DNA of 64,000 nucleotides from UBA935 sp031556725 (GTDB lineage Bacteria > Bacillota > Clostridia > Lachnospirales > Lachnospiraceae), in assembly GCA_031556725.1 (NCBI GenBank), contig JAVBSL010000020.1, positions 49,609 through 113,608 of the forward strand, given 5' to 3'. A program made the translations under genes and the position numbers. The first letter of the stretch is position 1; every line of letters begins with the position of its first letter. Below the pieces are notes generated by a model. It was not told the origin of the DNA. It did not search any database and saw only the letters and a program-made list of their open reading frames with translations. Of this stretch, positions 6,891 to 14,950 are shown one piece after another.

Positions 6891-7113
6891 AAGCATCACT
6901 CCTTCCACAAGACTCGGAATCGGTGAGGAAGTACGCCCTATCGGCTGCCGTGTTAAATATATTTGTTTAAAGTTTTGGAATATCCATTGAGTTAATAAGG
7001 ACTAAAAGTAAGAAAGTTTGATGAAGATAATGAGTTACTAATGTATTTTTCATTATTATCCATTTTTAGTGTTTCGTCAATAGCATTCAAAAAGAATTTT
7101 ATATTTACATAAA

Positions 7114-7142
7114 TTGATTTTGCGGTAGGCCTTTGCTATAAT
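7114..7142 (+). promoter_or_regulatory. Strong promoter of the flavoenzyme operon
   Basis: TTGATT (7114-7119), 17-bp spacer, TATAAT (7137-7142); the gene starts 30 bases on, after AGGAGGG. The stretch from about 6990 to 7113 is AT-rich with nothing else recognised. Confidence 0.75.
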
Positions 7143-7172
7143 GGAATAATCATAGACAGGAGGGAATTACGT

Positions 7173-9227
7173 ATGAAGAAAGAATATGAATCATTATTAA
7201 CACCATGGAAAATTGGGAATTGCGAAATCAAAAACCGTATTGTCCTGACTTCAATGGGAGGTACCGATCTGTTCGGTTGGATGGAAATCAACCATTTTGA
7301 CAAGGATGGTGCCCGCTTCATAATGGAAGTGGCCAAAAACAACGCAGGTCTTGTACTGCCAGGCTGCCAGCCGGTGTACAATCCGATGTTTGGACAGTGG
7401 CTGCACAAGAAACAGAAGATGTATGACGACCTGGCTAAGTGGATGCCGGAATTTCATAAGACCGGTGCCAAACTTTTCATCCAATTGACTGCCGGTTTCG
7501 GCAGAAGTTTTACCGTTTCCGATGTGATGGAGAAATTGTATACCAATAAAGTACTTCGGGTTTTGTCAAAACCGGTTATGAATTTTGATAAGATTACCGC
7601 TTCAGCCAGTCCTTCCCCTAACAGGTGGTCTGATGAAATACCGTCAAGAGAGATGACCAAAGACGAGATTCAGCAATTTATCGATTCCTTTGCAAAATCA
7701 TCTAAGAAACTGAAAGATGCCGGAGTGGATGGGGTGGAAGTTCATGCGGTGCATGAAGGTTATCTGCTGGATCAGTTTGCTTTGAAATATGTGAATAAAC
7801 GAGAGGACGAGTACGGCGGAAGCCTGGAAAACCGTTACCGTTTTGCCGCAGAAATCGTCAAGGCGATTAAGAAAGAGTGTGGCCGGGATTTTCCCGTGTC
7901 ATTAAGATATTCTGTGGTTTCCAAGACCAAAGGCTTTCGGGAAGGTGCACTGCCGGGTGAAGAATATATGGAAGTCGGGCGGGACATGGAAGAGTCTGAA
8001 ATCGCTGCTAAGTTTTTGCAGGATGCCGGTTATGATATGTTAAACTGTGACAATGGTACCTACGATGCATGGTACTGGGCACATCCCCCAATCTATATGC
8101 CGGAAAACTGCAACCTGGCGGAAGTAGAGCATATTAAGAAGTTCGTGGATATCCCGGTGGTGTGTGCCGGCAGAACGAGTCTGGAAGTTGCCGCCAAGTC
8201 TATATCAGAAGGCAAACTTGACGGAGCCGGTTTTGCCCGTAATTTCCTGGCTGATCCCGAGTGGTTTACAAAGGTTATTCATGATCAGGAAGATGATATT
8301 CGCCCCTGCATTTTGTGTCACAACGGATGCTTTAATATGTGCCACTACAAAGGGGTTCCGAATGATCAGGAATTAAGCGATTCCCTGCATTTGGCAAGAT
8401 GTGCAGTTAATGCCGAGATGATGCAGTGGGATAAGCATTACATTAAGAAAACAGATGCGCCTAAGACAATCCACATCGTCGGCGGTGGTATCGGCGGCAT
8501 GGAAGCAGCCAGAGTTGCCGCCCTTCGCGGTCATAAGCCGGTGATATATGAGCAGGCAGAAATACTTGGGGGCACCTTCATTGCGGCGTCCGCAGAGAGT
8601 TATAAAGGAAAGCTAAGGGATTTGCTGGCCTGGTATCGACGTCAAATGGAAAAGCTTGGGGTTGAGATTCATTTAAACACGGAAATCAAGGATACCCAGA
8701 GCTTAGGTAGTGGACCAATTATCATTGCAACCGGAGCAACACCTCGTATTTTGAAAAACGTCCCCGGTCATGAGCGAATGATCGAAGCCTGTGAATTCCT
8801 GAATGGTAAGCCGGTAGGTGAGAATGTGGCGGTGGTTGGCGGTGGCCTCACCGGATGTGAGATTGCCTATGAACTTGCTCTTCAGGGAAAAAAGGTGACT
8901 GTAGTAGAGATGAAGGATGATTTGATTGCCCAGAAGGGTGTCTGCCTTGCTAACAGTTCATATCTTCGGGAGTGGTTCGCTTGGAAAAAGGTTCCGGTGT
9001 ATTTGGAGACAGTACTCAAAGAAGTAAAAAAAGATTCGATTATATGCACCGATAGAAATGGCAAGGAAATTGAAATTTCATGCGACTCGGTGATTTCCTC
9101 AGCAGGATATATACCGGCACCGCTTACGGAAAAGAGTAAGAATGTGGAACTGGTGGGAGATTGCCAGCAGGTCAGTAACCTGAAGGCTGTTATCTGGCGT
9201 GCATATGAAGTGGCAATGAAACTATAA
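7173..9227 (+). CDS. NADH:flavin oxidoreductase, 2,4-dienoyl-CoA reductase/BaiCD-like (FMN, 4Fe-4S, FAD)
   Basis: A 684-aa cytoplasmic old-yellow-enzyme fusion that reduces activated C=C bonds with NAD(P)H. Residues 1-360 form the FMN TIM barrel (VHAVHEGYLLDQF, EYGGSLENRYRF); a 4Fe-4S cluster site is C379, C382, C386 and probably C410; from about 434 comes the FAD domain (IVGGGIGGMEAA) with a nested NAD domain (VAVVGGGLTGCEIAYE). The HAVHEGYLLDQF and NCDNGTYDAWYWAHPP stretches are closer to my memory of BaiCD-type bile-acid enzymes of gut clostridia than to E. coli FadH. The substrate is unknown, and no other bai genes are nearby. GNAT and VOC genes follow closely. Confidence 0.88.
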   Translation: MKKEYESLLTPWKIGNCEIKNRIVLTSMGGTDLFGWMEINHFDKDGARFIMEVAKNNAGLVLPGCQPVYNPMFGQWLHKKQKMYDDLAKWMPEFHKTGAKLFIQLTAGFGRSFTVSDVMEKLYTNKVLRVLSKPVMNFDKITASASPSPNRWSDEIPSREMTKDEIQQFIDSFAKSSKKLKDAGVDGVEVHAVHEGYLLDQFALKYVNKREDEYGGSLENRYRFAAEIVKAIKKECGRDFPVSLRYSVVSKTKGFREGALPGEEYMEVGRDMEESEIAAKFLQDAGYDMLNCDNGTYDAWYWAHPPIYMPENCNLAEVEHIKKFVDIPVVCAGRTSLEVAAKSISEGKLDGAGFARNFLADPEWFTKVIHDQEDDIRPCILCHNGCFNMCHYKGVPNDQELSDSLHLARCAVNAEMMQWDKHYIKKTDAPKTIHIVGGGIGGMEAARVAALRGHKPVIYEQAEILGGTFIAASAESYKGKLRDLLAWYRRQMEKLGVEIHLNTEIKDTQSLGSGPIIIATGATPRILKNVPGHERMIEACEFLNGKPVGENVAVVGGGLTGCEIAYELALQGKKVTVVEMKDDLIAQKGVCLANSSYLREWFAWKKVPVYLETVLKEVKKDSIICTDRNGKEIEISCDSVISSAGYIPAPLTEKSKNVELVGDCQQVSNLKAVIWRAYEVAMKL

Positions 9228-9245
9228 TAAGATAAGGGTGTAAAG

Positions 9246-9716
9246 ATGATAGTAAAAATTGATTCAAATTATCGAGAAGGGGTAAATGAAATATTAAAAA
9301 AGGAATGGAATTGTCCGCCCTCTGTTTCGCGCGGAGTGGCTCTGGATACGACTGTTTTACCGGGGTTCATTTCAGTAGTTGACGCAAAGATTAATGGTGT
9401 GATTACTTACAATATTGAAGGAAATGATTGTGAGATTGTCACATTGAACAGTTTGGAGGAAAATAAAGGGATCGGAACAAAACTAATTAATGCTGTTCTG
9501 GCAGTTGCCAAAGAGCACAAATGCAACAGAGTCTGGTTGATTACAACAAACGATGATATAAATGCAATTCGATTTTATCAGAAAAAGGGGCTTGATTTGG
9601 TTGCAGCATATATAAATGCAATGGATATTTCAAGAAAAATAAAACCTTCCATACCGTTGATTGGGATGGACGGCATTGCACTAAAGCATGAGTTGGAATT
9701 TGAGATTAAAATGTAA
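9246..9716 (+). CDS. GNAT-family N-acetyltransferase
   Basis: A 156-aa acyltransferase predicted to use acetyl-CoA. The fold is seen from the acetyl-CoA loop ENKGIGTKLINAVLAVAKEHKC (R/QxxGxG/A type, with NKGIGT) and the following VWLITTNDDINAIRFYQKKGL, which is the standard beta5/alpha4 ending of GNAT proteins. It starts 18 nt after the flavoenzyme gene and is followed after 12 nt by the VOC gene, so it is likely co-transcribed. The substrate cannot be predicted. Confidence 0.85.
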   Translation: MIVKIDSNYREGVNEILKKEWNCPPSVSRGVALDTTVLPGFISVVDAKINGVITYNIEGNDCEIVTLNSLEENKGIGTKLINAVLAVAKEHKCNRVWLITTNDDINAIRFYQKKGLDLVAAYINAMDISRKIKPSIPLIGMDGIALKHELEFEIKM

Positions 9717-9728
9717 GGATGGTAAATT

Positions 9729-10094
9729 ATGAAGTTTAAAATGATTCACAACAATATTAACGTATCAAACTTGGTAGAAAGCATGGCATTTTATGAAAAA
9801 GCGTTAGGGCTGAAGGAGGTCCGGCGAGTTAATGGCGATGGCTTTACAATTGTATTTCTTGGCGATGGCCAGGGCAGCCATCTTTTGGAACTTACTGAAA
9901 TTGCCGATCATCCGCAAAAGTATGATCTGGGAGAAAATGAAATCCATCTTGCTTTTGAAACCGAAGATTTTGAGGGTGCATTTGCCCATCATAAAGAAAT
10001 GGGATGTGTTTGCTATGAGAACCAGCAAATGGGGCTTTATTTTATAGCAGATCCGGATGGATATTGGCTTGAGATTCTGCCGAAGAAGAATTGA
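9729..10094 (+). CDS. VOC-family protein, lactoylglutathione lyase-like
   Basis: A 121-aa single vicinal-oxygen-chelate module pair. Metal-ligand positions are visible at His8 (MIHNNINV), Glu near LLELTE, His in EIHLAF and Glu in WLEILPK, with the family ending DPDGYWLEI. This resembles glyoxalase I, which turns the methylglyoxal hemithioacetal into a lactoyl thioester, but many VOC proteins have other roles. It is the third gene of a tight group after the flavoenzyme and GNAT genes. The start follows AAGGATGGTAAATT. Confidence 0.82.
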   Translation: MKFKMIHNNINVSNLVESMAFYEKALGLKEVRRVNGDGFTIVFLGDGQGSHLLELTEIADHPQKYDLGENEIHLAFETEDFEGAFAHHKEMGCVCYENQQMGLYFIADPDGYWLEILPKKN

Positions 10095-10101
10095 GTTGAC
10101 T

Positions 10102-10530
10102 ATGAAAAAAGTATTCTTAATTATTTTACCGGCTTTGATGTCAAGTCTTTTGCTGACCGCATGTGGAAAAACTCAGCCGGATCAGGCCATCGAACAGCCG
10201 TTACAGAATGATACTGAAGTATATGTAATGGAGACAGAGAAAACCAGTGACCCATTTGCTCCGAGTCTACAGCTTGATACGACGACAAAGACCTTTGTGT
10301 TTAGATATAGTGTTTTGTCATCTTATCTGCCATCTGGGCAATATGAAATCGCAGATGGGATATTAACGGCAAAAACAGAAGACGGACAGTACAAATATGT
10401 GTTTGAGGTGGTGGATGATTCCACATTAAAATTCCTTTCAAACAGTTCATCAAGTGTGGTTCCGATTGATGAAAAAATAGAAATAAAAACAGAAGATGGA
10501 GCATGCTTCATAAAAAAAGAGGATAGGTAG
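10102..10530 (+). CDS. Small lipoprotein of unknown function
   Basis: A 142-aa exported protein. MKKVFLIILPALMSS followed by LLLTACG is a clear type II signal with lipobox, so Cys is expected to be lipidated at the outer face of the membrane. The mature part is acidic and Thr/Ser-rich with beta-strand-like alternation (TFVFRYSVLSSYLP, YKYVFEVVDDSTLKF), as in small secreted lipoproteins that gauge cell-wall state. The start is 7 nt after the VOC stop with only a weak ribosome site (GAAGAAG inside the previous gene), implying coupling. Not recognised further. Confidence 0.75.
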   Translation: MKKVFLIILPALMSSLLLTACGKTQPDQAIEQPLQNDTEVYVMETEKTSDPFAPSLQLDTTTKTFVFRYSVLSSYLPSGQYEIADGILTAKTEDGQYKYVFEVVDDSTLKFLSNSSSSVVPIDEKIEIKTEDGACFIKKEDR

Positions 10531-10549
10531 ATTACCTATTCTTTTTTTG
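10513..10549 (+). terminator. Intrinsic terminator
   Basis: ATAGGTA (10523-10529) pairs with TACCTAT (10533-10539) around a 3-nt loop, and the stem extends through an A-run/T-run (10513-10520 with 10542-10549). It overlaps the lipoprotein stop codon and ends the flavoenzyme-to-lipoprotein unit. Confidence 0.75.
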
Positions 10550-10655
10550 TCCGTTAGAGGCCAAAGCATGTCCTGTAGAAGCCAGTTCATTGCTATTTGT
10601 GATGAAAGGGCTAAAATGTATTATACATTAACCCATTGTATAGGAGGAATTGATT

Positions 10656-12107
10656 ATGAGTACAGACGTATTGGAAGATTCCATCCAAAAGCTGATTGAA
10701 GAAGCAGTAGAACCGGGAGTCTGGAAGGACTATCTTGTAAAGGACCTGATGAAATACTGGGATACTCCCCAGGCAAGTGATCTGTCAGGCGATTTATTTC
10801 CCACCTACCGAACCAATAAAGGTGACATTCTTTCACAGAATCGGGAAGAATGGCCGGAAGAGTTTAAACAGGCTCTAAATGATCCGGTTACCATAGGACT
10901 GGTTCAGACAGATTATAATTTTGTCCGTGCGCATTCCCGTCAGACCTACGCTTATGGAATTGCTTTTCACATGACCGGAAATCCCAGGTATCTTGAGTTA
11001 TGCCGCAAAGGTGCCCTGGCCCTAGTAAAGGCGATGGATGGCAACTATGGTATGCATGTGAAAAAAAGTGTGAAAACCTTGGAAGGAGATACCGAAAGAA
11101 AGATCCGTACCAGTCAGGATTTGGCTTATGGGCTGACCGGACTGGGGATGTACTATTTCCTGACCCATGATAATGGGATATTACACCGGATCATTCAGAT
11201 AAAAGATTATATTTTCAAAGCCTATATGGATGATGGAAGAGGATATTTGACCTGGTATCCCAAGCATACCAAGGATCCAAATGTACAGATCGTGGCACAG
11301 TTGGATCAGTTATATGCCTATATGCTGATGCTGACACCCAGTCTGCCTGAGCCCTACCAAAGTATTTGGAAAAAGGATATGAAGAAGATTGTGGATATTT
11401 TGATTACCCAGTTTTACAGCGAGCGTTATCAATTCTTCTGGGGTGTGGGGGATAATTCATCTACAATGACTTTAGGAGCAGACCATACTGATTTCGGACA
11501 TTCCATAAAGACCTTTTGGGTAATCCAAAAGGTGGGTGAATTGTTAGGCGAACCTTTTTACATTGATTTTGCCAGACCGAAAATTGATAAAATATTAAAG
11601 AGTGCTTACATTCCGGAAACCGGTTCATGGGCACGCCGATTTGATGCCGACGGCAATCTGGATGTGGATAAAGAGTGGTGGATCTTAGCCGAACTGGATC
11701 AGGCCTGTGAAATCCTGTCCATTCATGATCCGTCCTATTATAAGTATTTGAATCATACCCATCGGTATTGGATGGACAATATGGTGGATCGTGAAAACGG
11801 GGAAGTCTGGCATATGGTAAGCGGTAAGGACAACAAGCCGGTGATCCAATATCCCAAGATTCATAACTGGAAAAATGCTTTACATAGTTTTGAGCATGCT
11901 CTGTTTGGCTATATGACAGCAAGCAGAATAAAAGATACCGAATTTGAACTATACTATGCCCTTCCCGAGTGGGAGCGTGCTTCTCACCGAGTGATGGCAC
12001 CTTATATGTTCTTTGGTAATGTGGTAAATATCCATAAGGAAGATAAACTTTCCTTTATGCCGGATGGTAACAGCATATACCGGGTCAGCTTTAACGGACT
12101 CCACTAG
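10656..12107 (+). CDS. N-acylglucosamine 2-epimerase (AGE) family protein
   Basis: A 483-aa predicted (alpha/alpha)6-barrel sugar epimerase or isomerase. Family signs are the paired catalytic-site histidines in DFGHSIKTFW and LHSFEHALFG, the acid/aromatic segment DKEWWILAELDQA, and the repeated helix-hairpin Trp/Tyr-rich layout. Members interconvert N-acetylglucosamine and N-acetylmannosamine, or glucose/mannose and cellobiose-type sugars; this one is longer than typical AGE (about 400 aa), so the substrate is open. The ATG at 10656 follows AGGAGGAATTGATT. TTGCTA and TAAAAT about 60 bp upstream may be its promoter. It is transcribed alone. Confidence 0.78.
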   Translation: MSTDVLEDSIQKLIEEAVEPGVWKDYLVKDLMKYWDTPQASDLSGDLFPTYRTNKGDILSQNREEWPEEFKQALNDPVTIGLVQTDYNFVRAHSRQTYAYGIAFHMTGNPRYLELCRKGALALVKAMDGNYGMHVKKSVKTLEGDTERKIRTSQDLAYGLTGLGMYYFLTHDNGILHRIIQIKDYIFKAYMDDGRGYLTWYPKHTKDPNVQIVAQLDQLYAYMLMLTPSLPEPYQSIWKKDMKKIVDILITQFYSERYQFFWGVGDNSSTMTLGADHTDFGHSIKTFWVIQKVGELLGEPFYIDFARPKIDKILKSAYIPETGSWARRFDADGNLDVDKEWWILAELDQACEILSIHDPSYYKYLNHTHRYWMDNMVDRENGEVWHMVSGKDNKPVIQYPKIHNWKNALHSFEHALFGYMTASRIKDTEFELYYALPEWERASHRVMAPYMFFGNVVNIHKEDKLSFMPDGNSIYRVSFNGLH

Positions 12108-12115
12108 AAAACACA

Positions 12116-12167
12116 TAAAATAACAAAAACTTCGGCACGATTATATACCGAAGTTTTTGTTATTTTA
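12116..12167. terminator. Perfect bidirectional terminator
   Basis: TAAAATAACAAAAACTTCGG (12116-12135) is exactly complementary to 12148-12167 (20 bp, 12-nt loop), with A and T runs that act in both directions. It separates the convergent epimerase and membrane-protein genes. Confidence 0.9.
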
Positions 12168-12180
12168 TTAATTATTATAA

Positions 12181-12666
12181 TTATAAAAAGCTAATTCCAA
12201 CTGCTATAACAAACCATAGAACATAAGCAACAATTGTTAACAACACGCTCAAAAGAATGCGAATTACAACAGGCATTTCTGTTCTGGCAACAATTGCTGA
12301 GATAGATGCGGCGAAAGCACCCAAAAGACCACCGAGAGCACCGCCTAAAATCAACAATGCTAAATCAATAACACAGATAACCCAGAACCATATCGGGAGT
12401 TTTGTGCTGGGCTTAAAATTTTCGCCATTATCTACGTAACGCCCTGAAAGTGCCAAACGAACCTTTGAATTACGTACCGCAAGAACATATTCTTTTCCGT
12501 CCATGTTAATAGGAAAATCTTCGTGCATTACCAAAAAACTGGATGCTAAACTTGGTTTAAAAGAATTACTCTCTTGACCATCAATAGTTACAACATAAAA
12601 ACCTTTGCTTCTGGTGACCTCCATAGTATGTCCATTACCGGTAGTCACGGGGATTGCTTTTGCCAT
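12181..12666 (-). CDS. Membrane protein of unknown function
   Basis: A 161-aa protein. Residues 1-80 look like a small beta-rich soluble domain (VTTGNGHTMEVTRSKGFYVVTIDG, then FPINMDGKEYVLAVRNSKVRLAL) and the rest holds three hydrophobic segments (about 91-108, 110-128, 136-160) with a Gly/Ala-rich middle. The ATG at 12666 is preceded by GAGGAGGGTTTCA; the in-frame upstream start lacks such a site. It stands alone between a bidirectional terminator and the divergent transglutaminase gene. Not recognised. Confidence 0.75.
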   Translation of the reverse strand: MAKAIPVTTGNGHTMEVTRSKGFYVVTIDGQESNSFKPSLASSFLVMHEDFPINMDGKEYVLAVRNSKVRLALSGRYVDNGENFKPSTKLPIWFWVICVIDLALLILGGALGGLLGAFAASISAIVARTEMPVVIRILLSVLLTIVAYVLWFVIAVGISFL

Positions 12667-12842
12667 TGAAACCCTCCTCAAATAAATTGTTTTATTTGAT
12701 TATATTACAAAGCGATATAAAAAAACAGTCCAAATGTTTAAAAAGCGAAATTAATATCTGCTCAGTGATTTTTTATACATTGTATGGTACAATAAAACAA
12801 ACAAGAATTCAGAATTAGTAAGAGCGAGAAGGATAAAGCCTA

Positions 12843-14336
12843 ATGAATAAAATCGTAAAAATATTATATATAATATTGGGTTTACTGATGCTTTTGTTCC
12901 TGATCATAGTATTGTGTGCTTTTAATCCGAAGCTGACGGGAGCCGTTGCGGACCTGTTATATCCCGCAAAAGATAACGTAAGTGAAGCAGTACAAGAATC
13001 AGCCGAAGCAGATATAACAGATTCAACCCGGACCCCTCTGCCGGCAGATACGTTTCAGGTTAAGCAGCCTGAAACAGAGTATATTGCGCCTGATAAAGCA
13101 AGTATTAAAACACCGGCCGGTGTAACCGGTAAAAACGGCTATGAACCGGTGGAAGACAATACCGAGCAGGTAGATGATGAAGAAGGGGAGAAACTCCAAA
13201 ATCAAGCCTCATATGGTGAAACCGGAGACGGCTTGGATTTTGATCCGCTTTTTTATCCGTATTATGATATGCTGGATGATAATCTGCAAAAGTTGTATCG
13301 GCAGATATATGCCAATGCCATGGCACTTAATGATGTTTTTACACCGATCCAACCGGTTTCGCAAGGACAGCTTAAAAATGTCTTTATGGCGGTAATCGGC
13401 GATCACCCGGAAATATTCTGGCTGGACACTGCATATTGGGCTAAATTCATGCGAAACGGTGCCTGTGTACAAATAGTACTACAGTTTAATAAAACCGCCA
13501 ATAACCTGGAAGCTTCCAAAGCGGCTTTTAATGCGGCGGCCAATGAAGTATTAGCAGGTGCAAGAAATATGGGTAACGACTACGGCAAGGAATTGTATGT
13601 ACATGATACCCTTCTGGACCGGGTGGAATATGATCTCTATGCGCCGCTGAATCAAAACGCTTACAGCGCCCTGGTAAATGGGCGGACCGTGTGTGCCGGT
13701 TACGCAAGGGCTTACCAGTATCTGATGCAGCAGTTGGGGATTCCCTGCTATTACTGTACCGGCTATGCCGGCGAAAATCATGCATGGAATATCATCAGGC
13801 TGGAGGGCGATTATTATAATGTAGATACGACTTGGGATGATACCAATCCCAATACCTATGATTACTTTAATAAAACCGACAGGGACTTTGCAAATGACCA
13901 TTTCAGGGAAGAACTGTCAATCTATCTGCCGGCCTGCAACGGAACACTTTACGGCAATCTGGAAAGCAATCCGGAAGAATTTGGTAACGGGCAGGATAAT
14001 ATGCAGGAAACGTATAATAATCCCGATGACAAGTTAAGAACTCTGGAGGATATCGGTTTTACGGAGCAGGAGGTTTTGACCAGCCTGGAGGACTATTATG
14101 CAAACTGTTATGACTATATCATCCGAAAAGGGGGAAGTACCCAATTCCCCAATGTGGTTGATGAAAATACAATGATTGCCCTTTATGATGCCTATGAAAG
14201 AAAACAATATTCAGGCGGTTATCTGGAACGTGTTATAGAAGAATTGTCAGCAGATCAAGGCGAATTCCTCATTGAATATGAGGAATTAAGCGGCGGCAGG
14301 TATTTGCTGGATCATACCATATCTATCTACTTTTAG
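12843..14336 (+). CDS. Membrane-anchored transglutaminase-like protein
   Basis: A 497-aa protein with an N-terminal membrane helix (residues 5-28), an acidic Thr/Glu-rich linker to about 125, and an outside transglutaminase-like cysteine-protease fold. The catalytic triad is visible: Cys284 in GRTVCAGYARAYQYL, His313 in ENHAWNII and Asp328 in YNVDTTWDD. Bacterial members act as peptidases or cross-linkers at the cell surface. A C-terminal extension of about 110 residues has no known domain that I can name. The ATG follows AGAAGGATAAAGCCTA. TACAAT near 12790 may be the -10 box. Its end overlaps the end of the convergent tspO-like gene by 4 nt. Confidence 0.82.
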   Translation: MNKIVKILYIILGLLMLLFLIIVLCAFNPKLTGAVADLLYPAKDNVSEAVQESAEADITDSTRTPLPADTFQVKQPETEYIAPDKASIKTPAGVTGKNGYEPVEDNTEQVDDEEGEKLQNQASYGETGDGLDFDPLFYPYYDMLDDNLQKLYRQIYANAMALNDVFTPIQPVSQGQLKNVFMAVIGDHPEIFWLDTAYWAKFMRNGACVQIVLQFNKTANNLEASKAAFNAAANEVLAGARNMGNDYGKELYVHDTLLDRVEYDLYAPLNQNAYSALVNGRTVCAGYARAYQYLMQQLGIPCYYCTGYAGENHAWNIIRLEGDYYNVDTTWDDTNPNTYDYFNKTDRDFANDHFREELSIYLPACNGTLYGNLESNPEEFGNGQDNMQETYNNPDDKLRTLEDIGFTEQEVLTSLEDYYANCYDYIIRKGGSTQFPNVVDENTMIALYDAYERKQYSGGYLERVIEELSADQGEFLIEYEELSGGRYLLDHTISIYF

Positions 14337-14824
14337 CCCGGTATTCTATTCAAATAGTAGATAGCAATATTCAAATAAGTGGCAAACAAAACCCAGGTAA
14401 GATAGGGTAATAAAAGATAAGCCGCACATTTGTTAATCCGATAAAAAAGAAATATCATGAGCAGGACCAGCAGATCCAGAAGCACGATGACAACGACAGA
14501 AAAACCCAGCCATTTCAGATTAAAGAAAACGATACTCCACATGAAATTAACAAAAAGCTGGATGCCGTAAATAGTCAGTGCATTTTGGATTTGTTTCTTA
14601 TCTGCATCTGATTGATATATAAGGTAAGCGGCAATACCCATCAGAGCATAAAGGACCGTCCAGACTACCGGAAAGACCCATCCGGGAGGTGCCAGCGGCG
14701 GAAGCAGCAGAGTCTTATAAAAAGCTCCGGAATTACCGGCCAAGATGCCTGACAACAGGCCGACCAGTTCGGCGATGCCGATGCTGACAAACAATTTTGT
14801 TTTTTGGTTTTCATCCATATTCAC
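14333..14824 (-). CDS. TspO/MBR family membrane protein
   Basis: A 163-aa protein with five predicted membrane helices, the size and topology of TspO, which binds tetrapyrroles and related ligands. The family landmark PPLAPPGWVFPVVWTVLYALMG-like segment (about residues 45-65) and the W/N pair in FVNFMWSIVFF are present. I prefer GTG at 14824, since AGGA lies 7 nt before it; ATG at 14818 is an alternative. It is convergent with, and overlaps by 4 nt, the transglutaminase-like gene. No tetrapyrrole genes are near. Confidence 0.85.
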   Translation of the reverse strand: MNMDENQKTKLFVSIGIAELVGLLSGILAGNSGAFYKTLLLPPLAPPGWVFPVVWTVLYALMGIAAYLIYQSDADKKQIQNALTIYGIQLFVNFMWSIVFFNLKWLGFSVVVIVLLDLLVLLMIFLFYRINKCAAYLLLPYLTWVLFATYLNIAIYYLNRIPG

Positions 14825-14950
14825 AGAATAGTCCTTTCGAATCAAGGGGTTATATTAAATATATATGCATGGGAAATAAAAATAGGTCACTTGTATAAAC
14901 GAATAAAACAGAAGTTTCTCCATATCTTAACACCAAAGGAGAAATAGATT

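Noticed and set aside
6713..6956. pAD1 par (Fst)-type organisation, in which convergent RNAs pair through direct repeats
   Set aside because: The two matching elements are inverted relative to each other, so the RNAs would be alike there, not complementary. Pairing through the 3' overlap fits better.
6790..6990. A 66-codon plus-strand frame across the toxin region
   Set aside because: It starts without a ribosome site inside the terminator hairpin and runs antisense to the better supported 27-aa toxin frame.
7136..7660. Several minus-strand frames opposite the flavoenzyme gene
   Set aside because: They are shadows of a well-supported coding region and carry no ribosome site or family motif.
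14860..14950. Sporulation promoter upstream of splB
   Set aside because: GAATA and CATATCTTA are only 15 bp apart and the -10 does not fit the SigG consensus.
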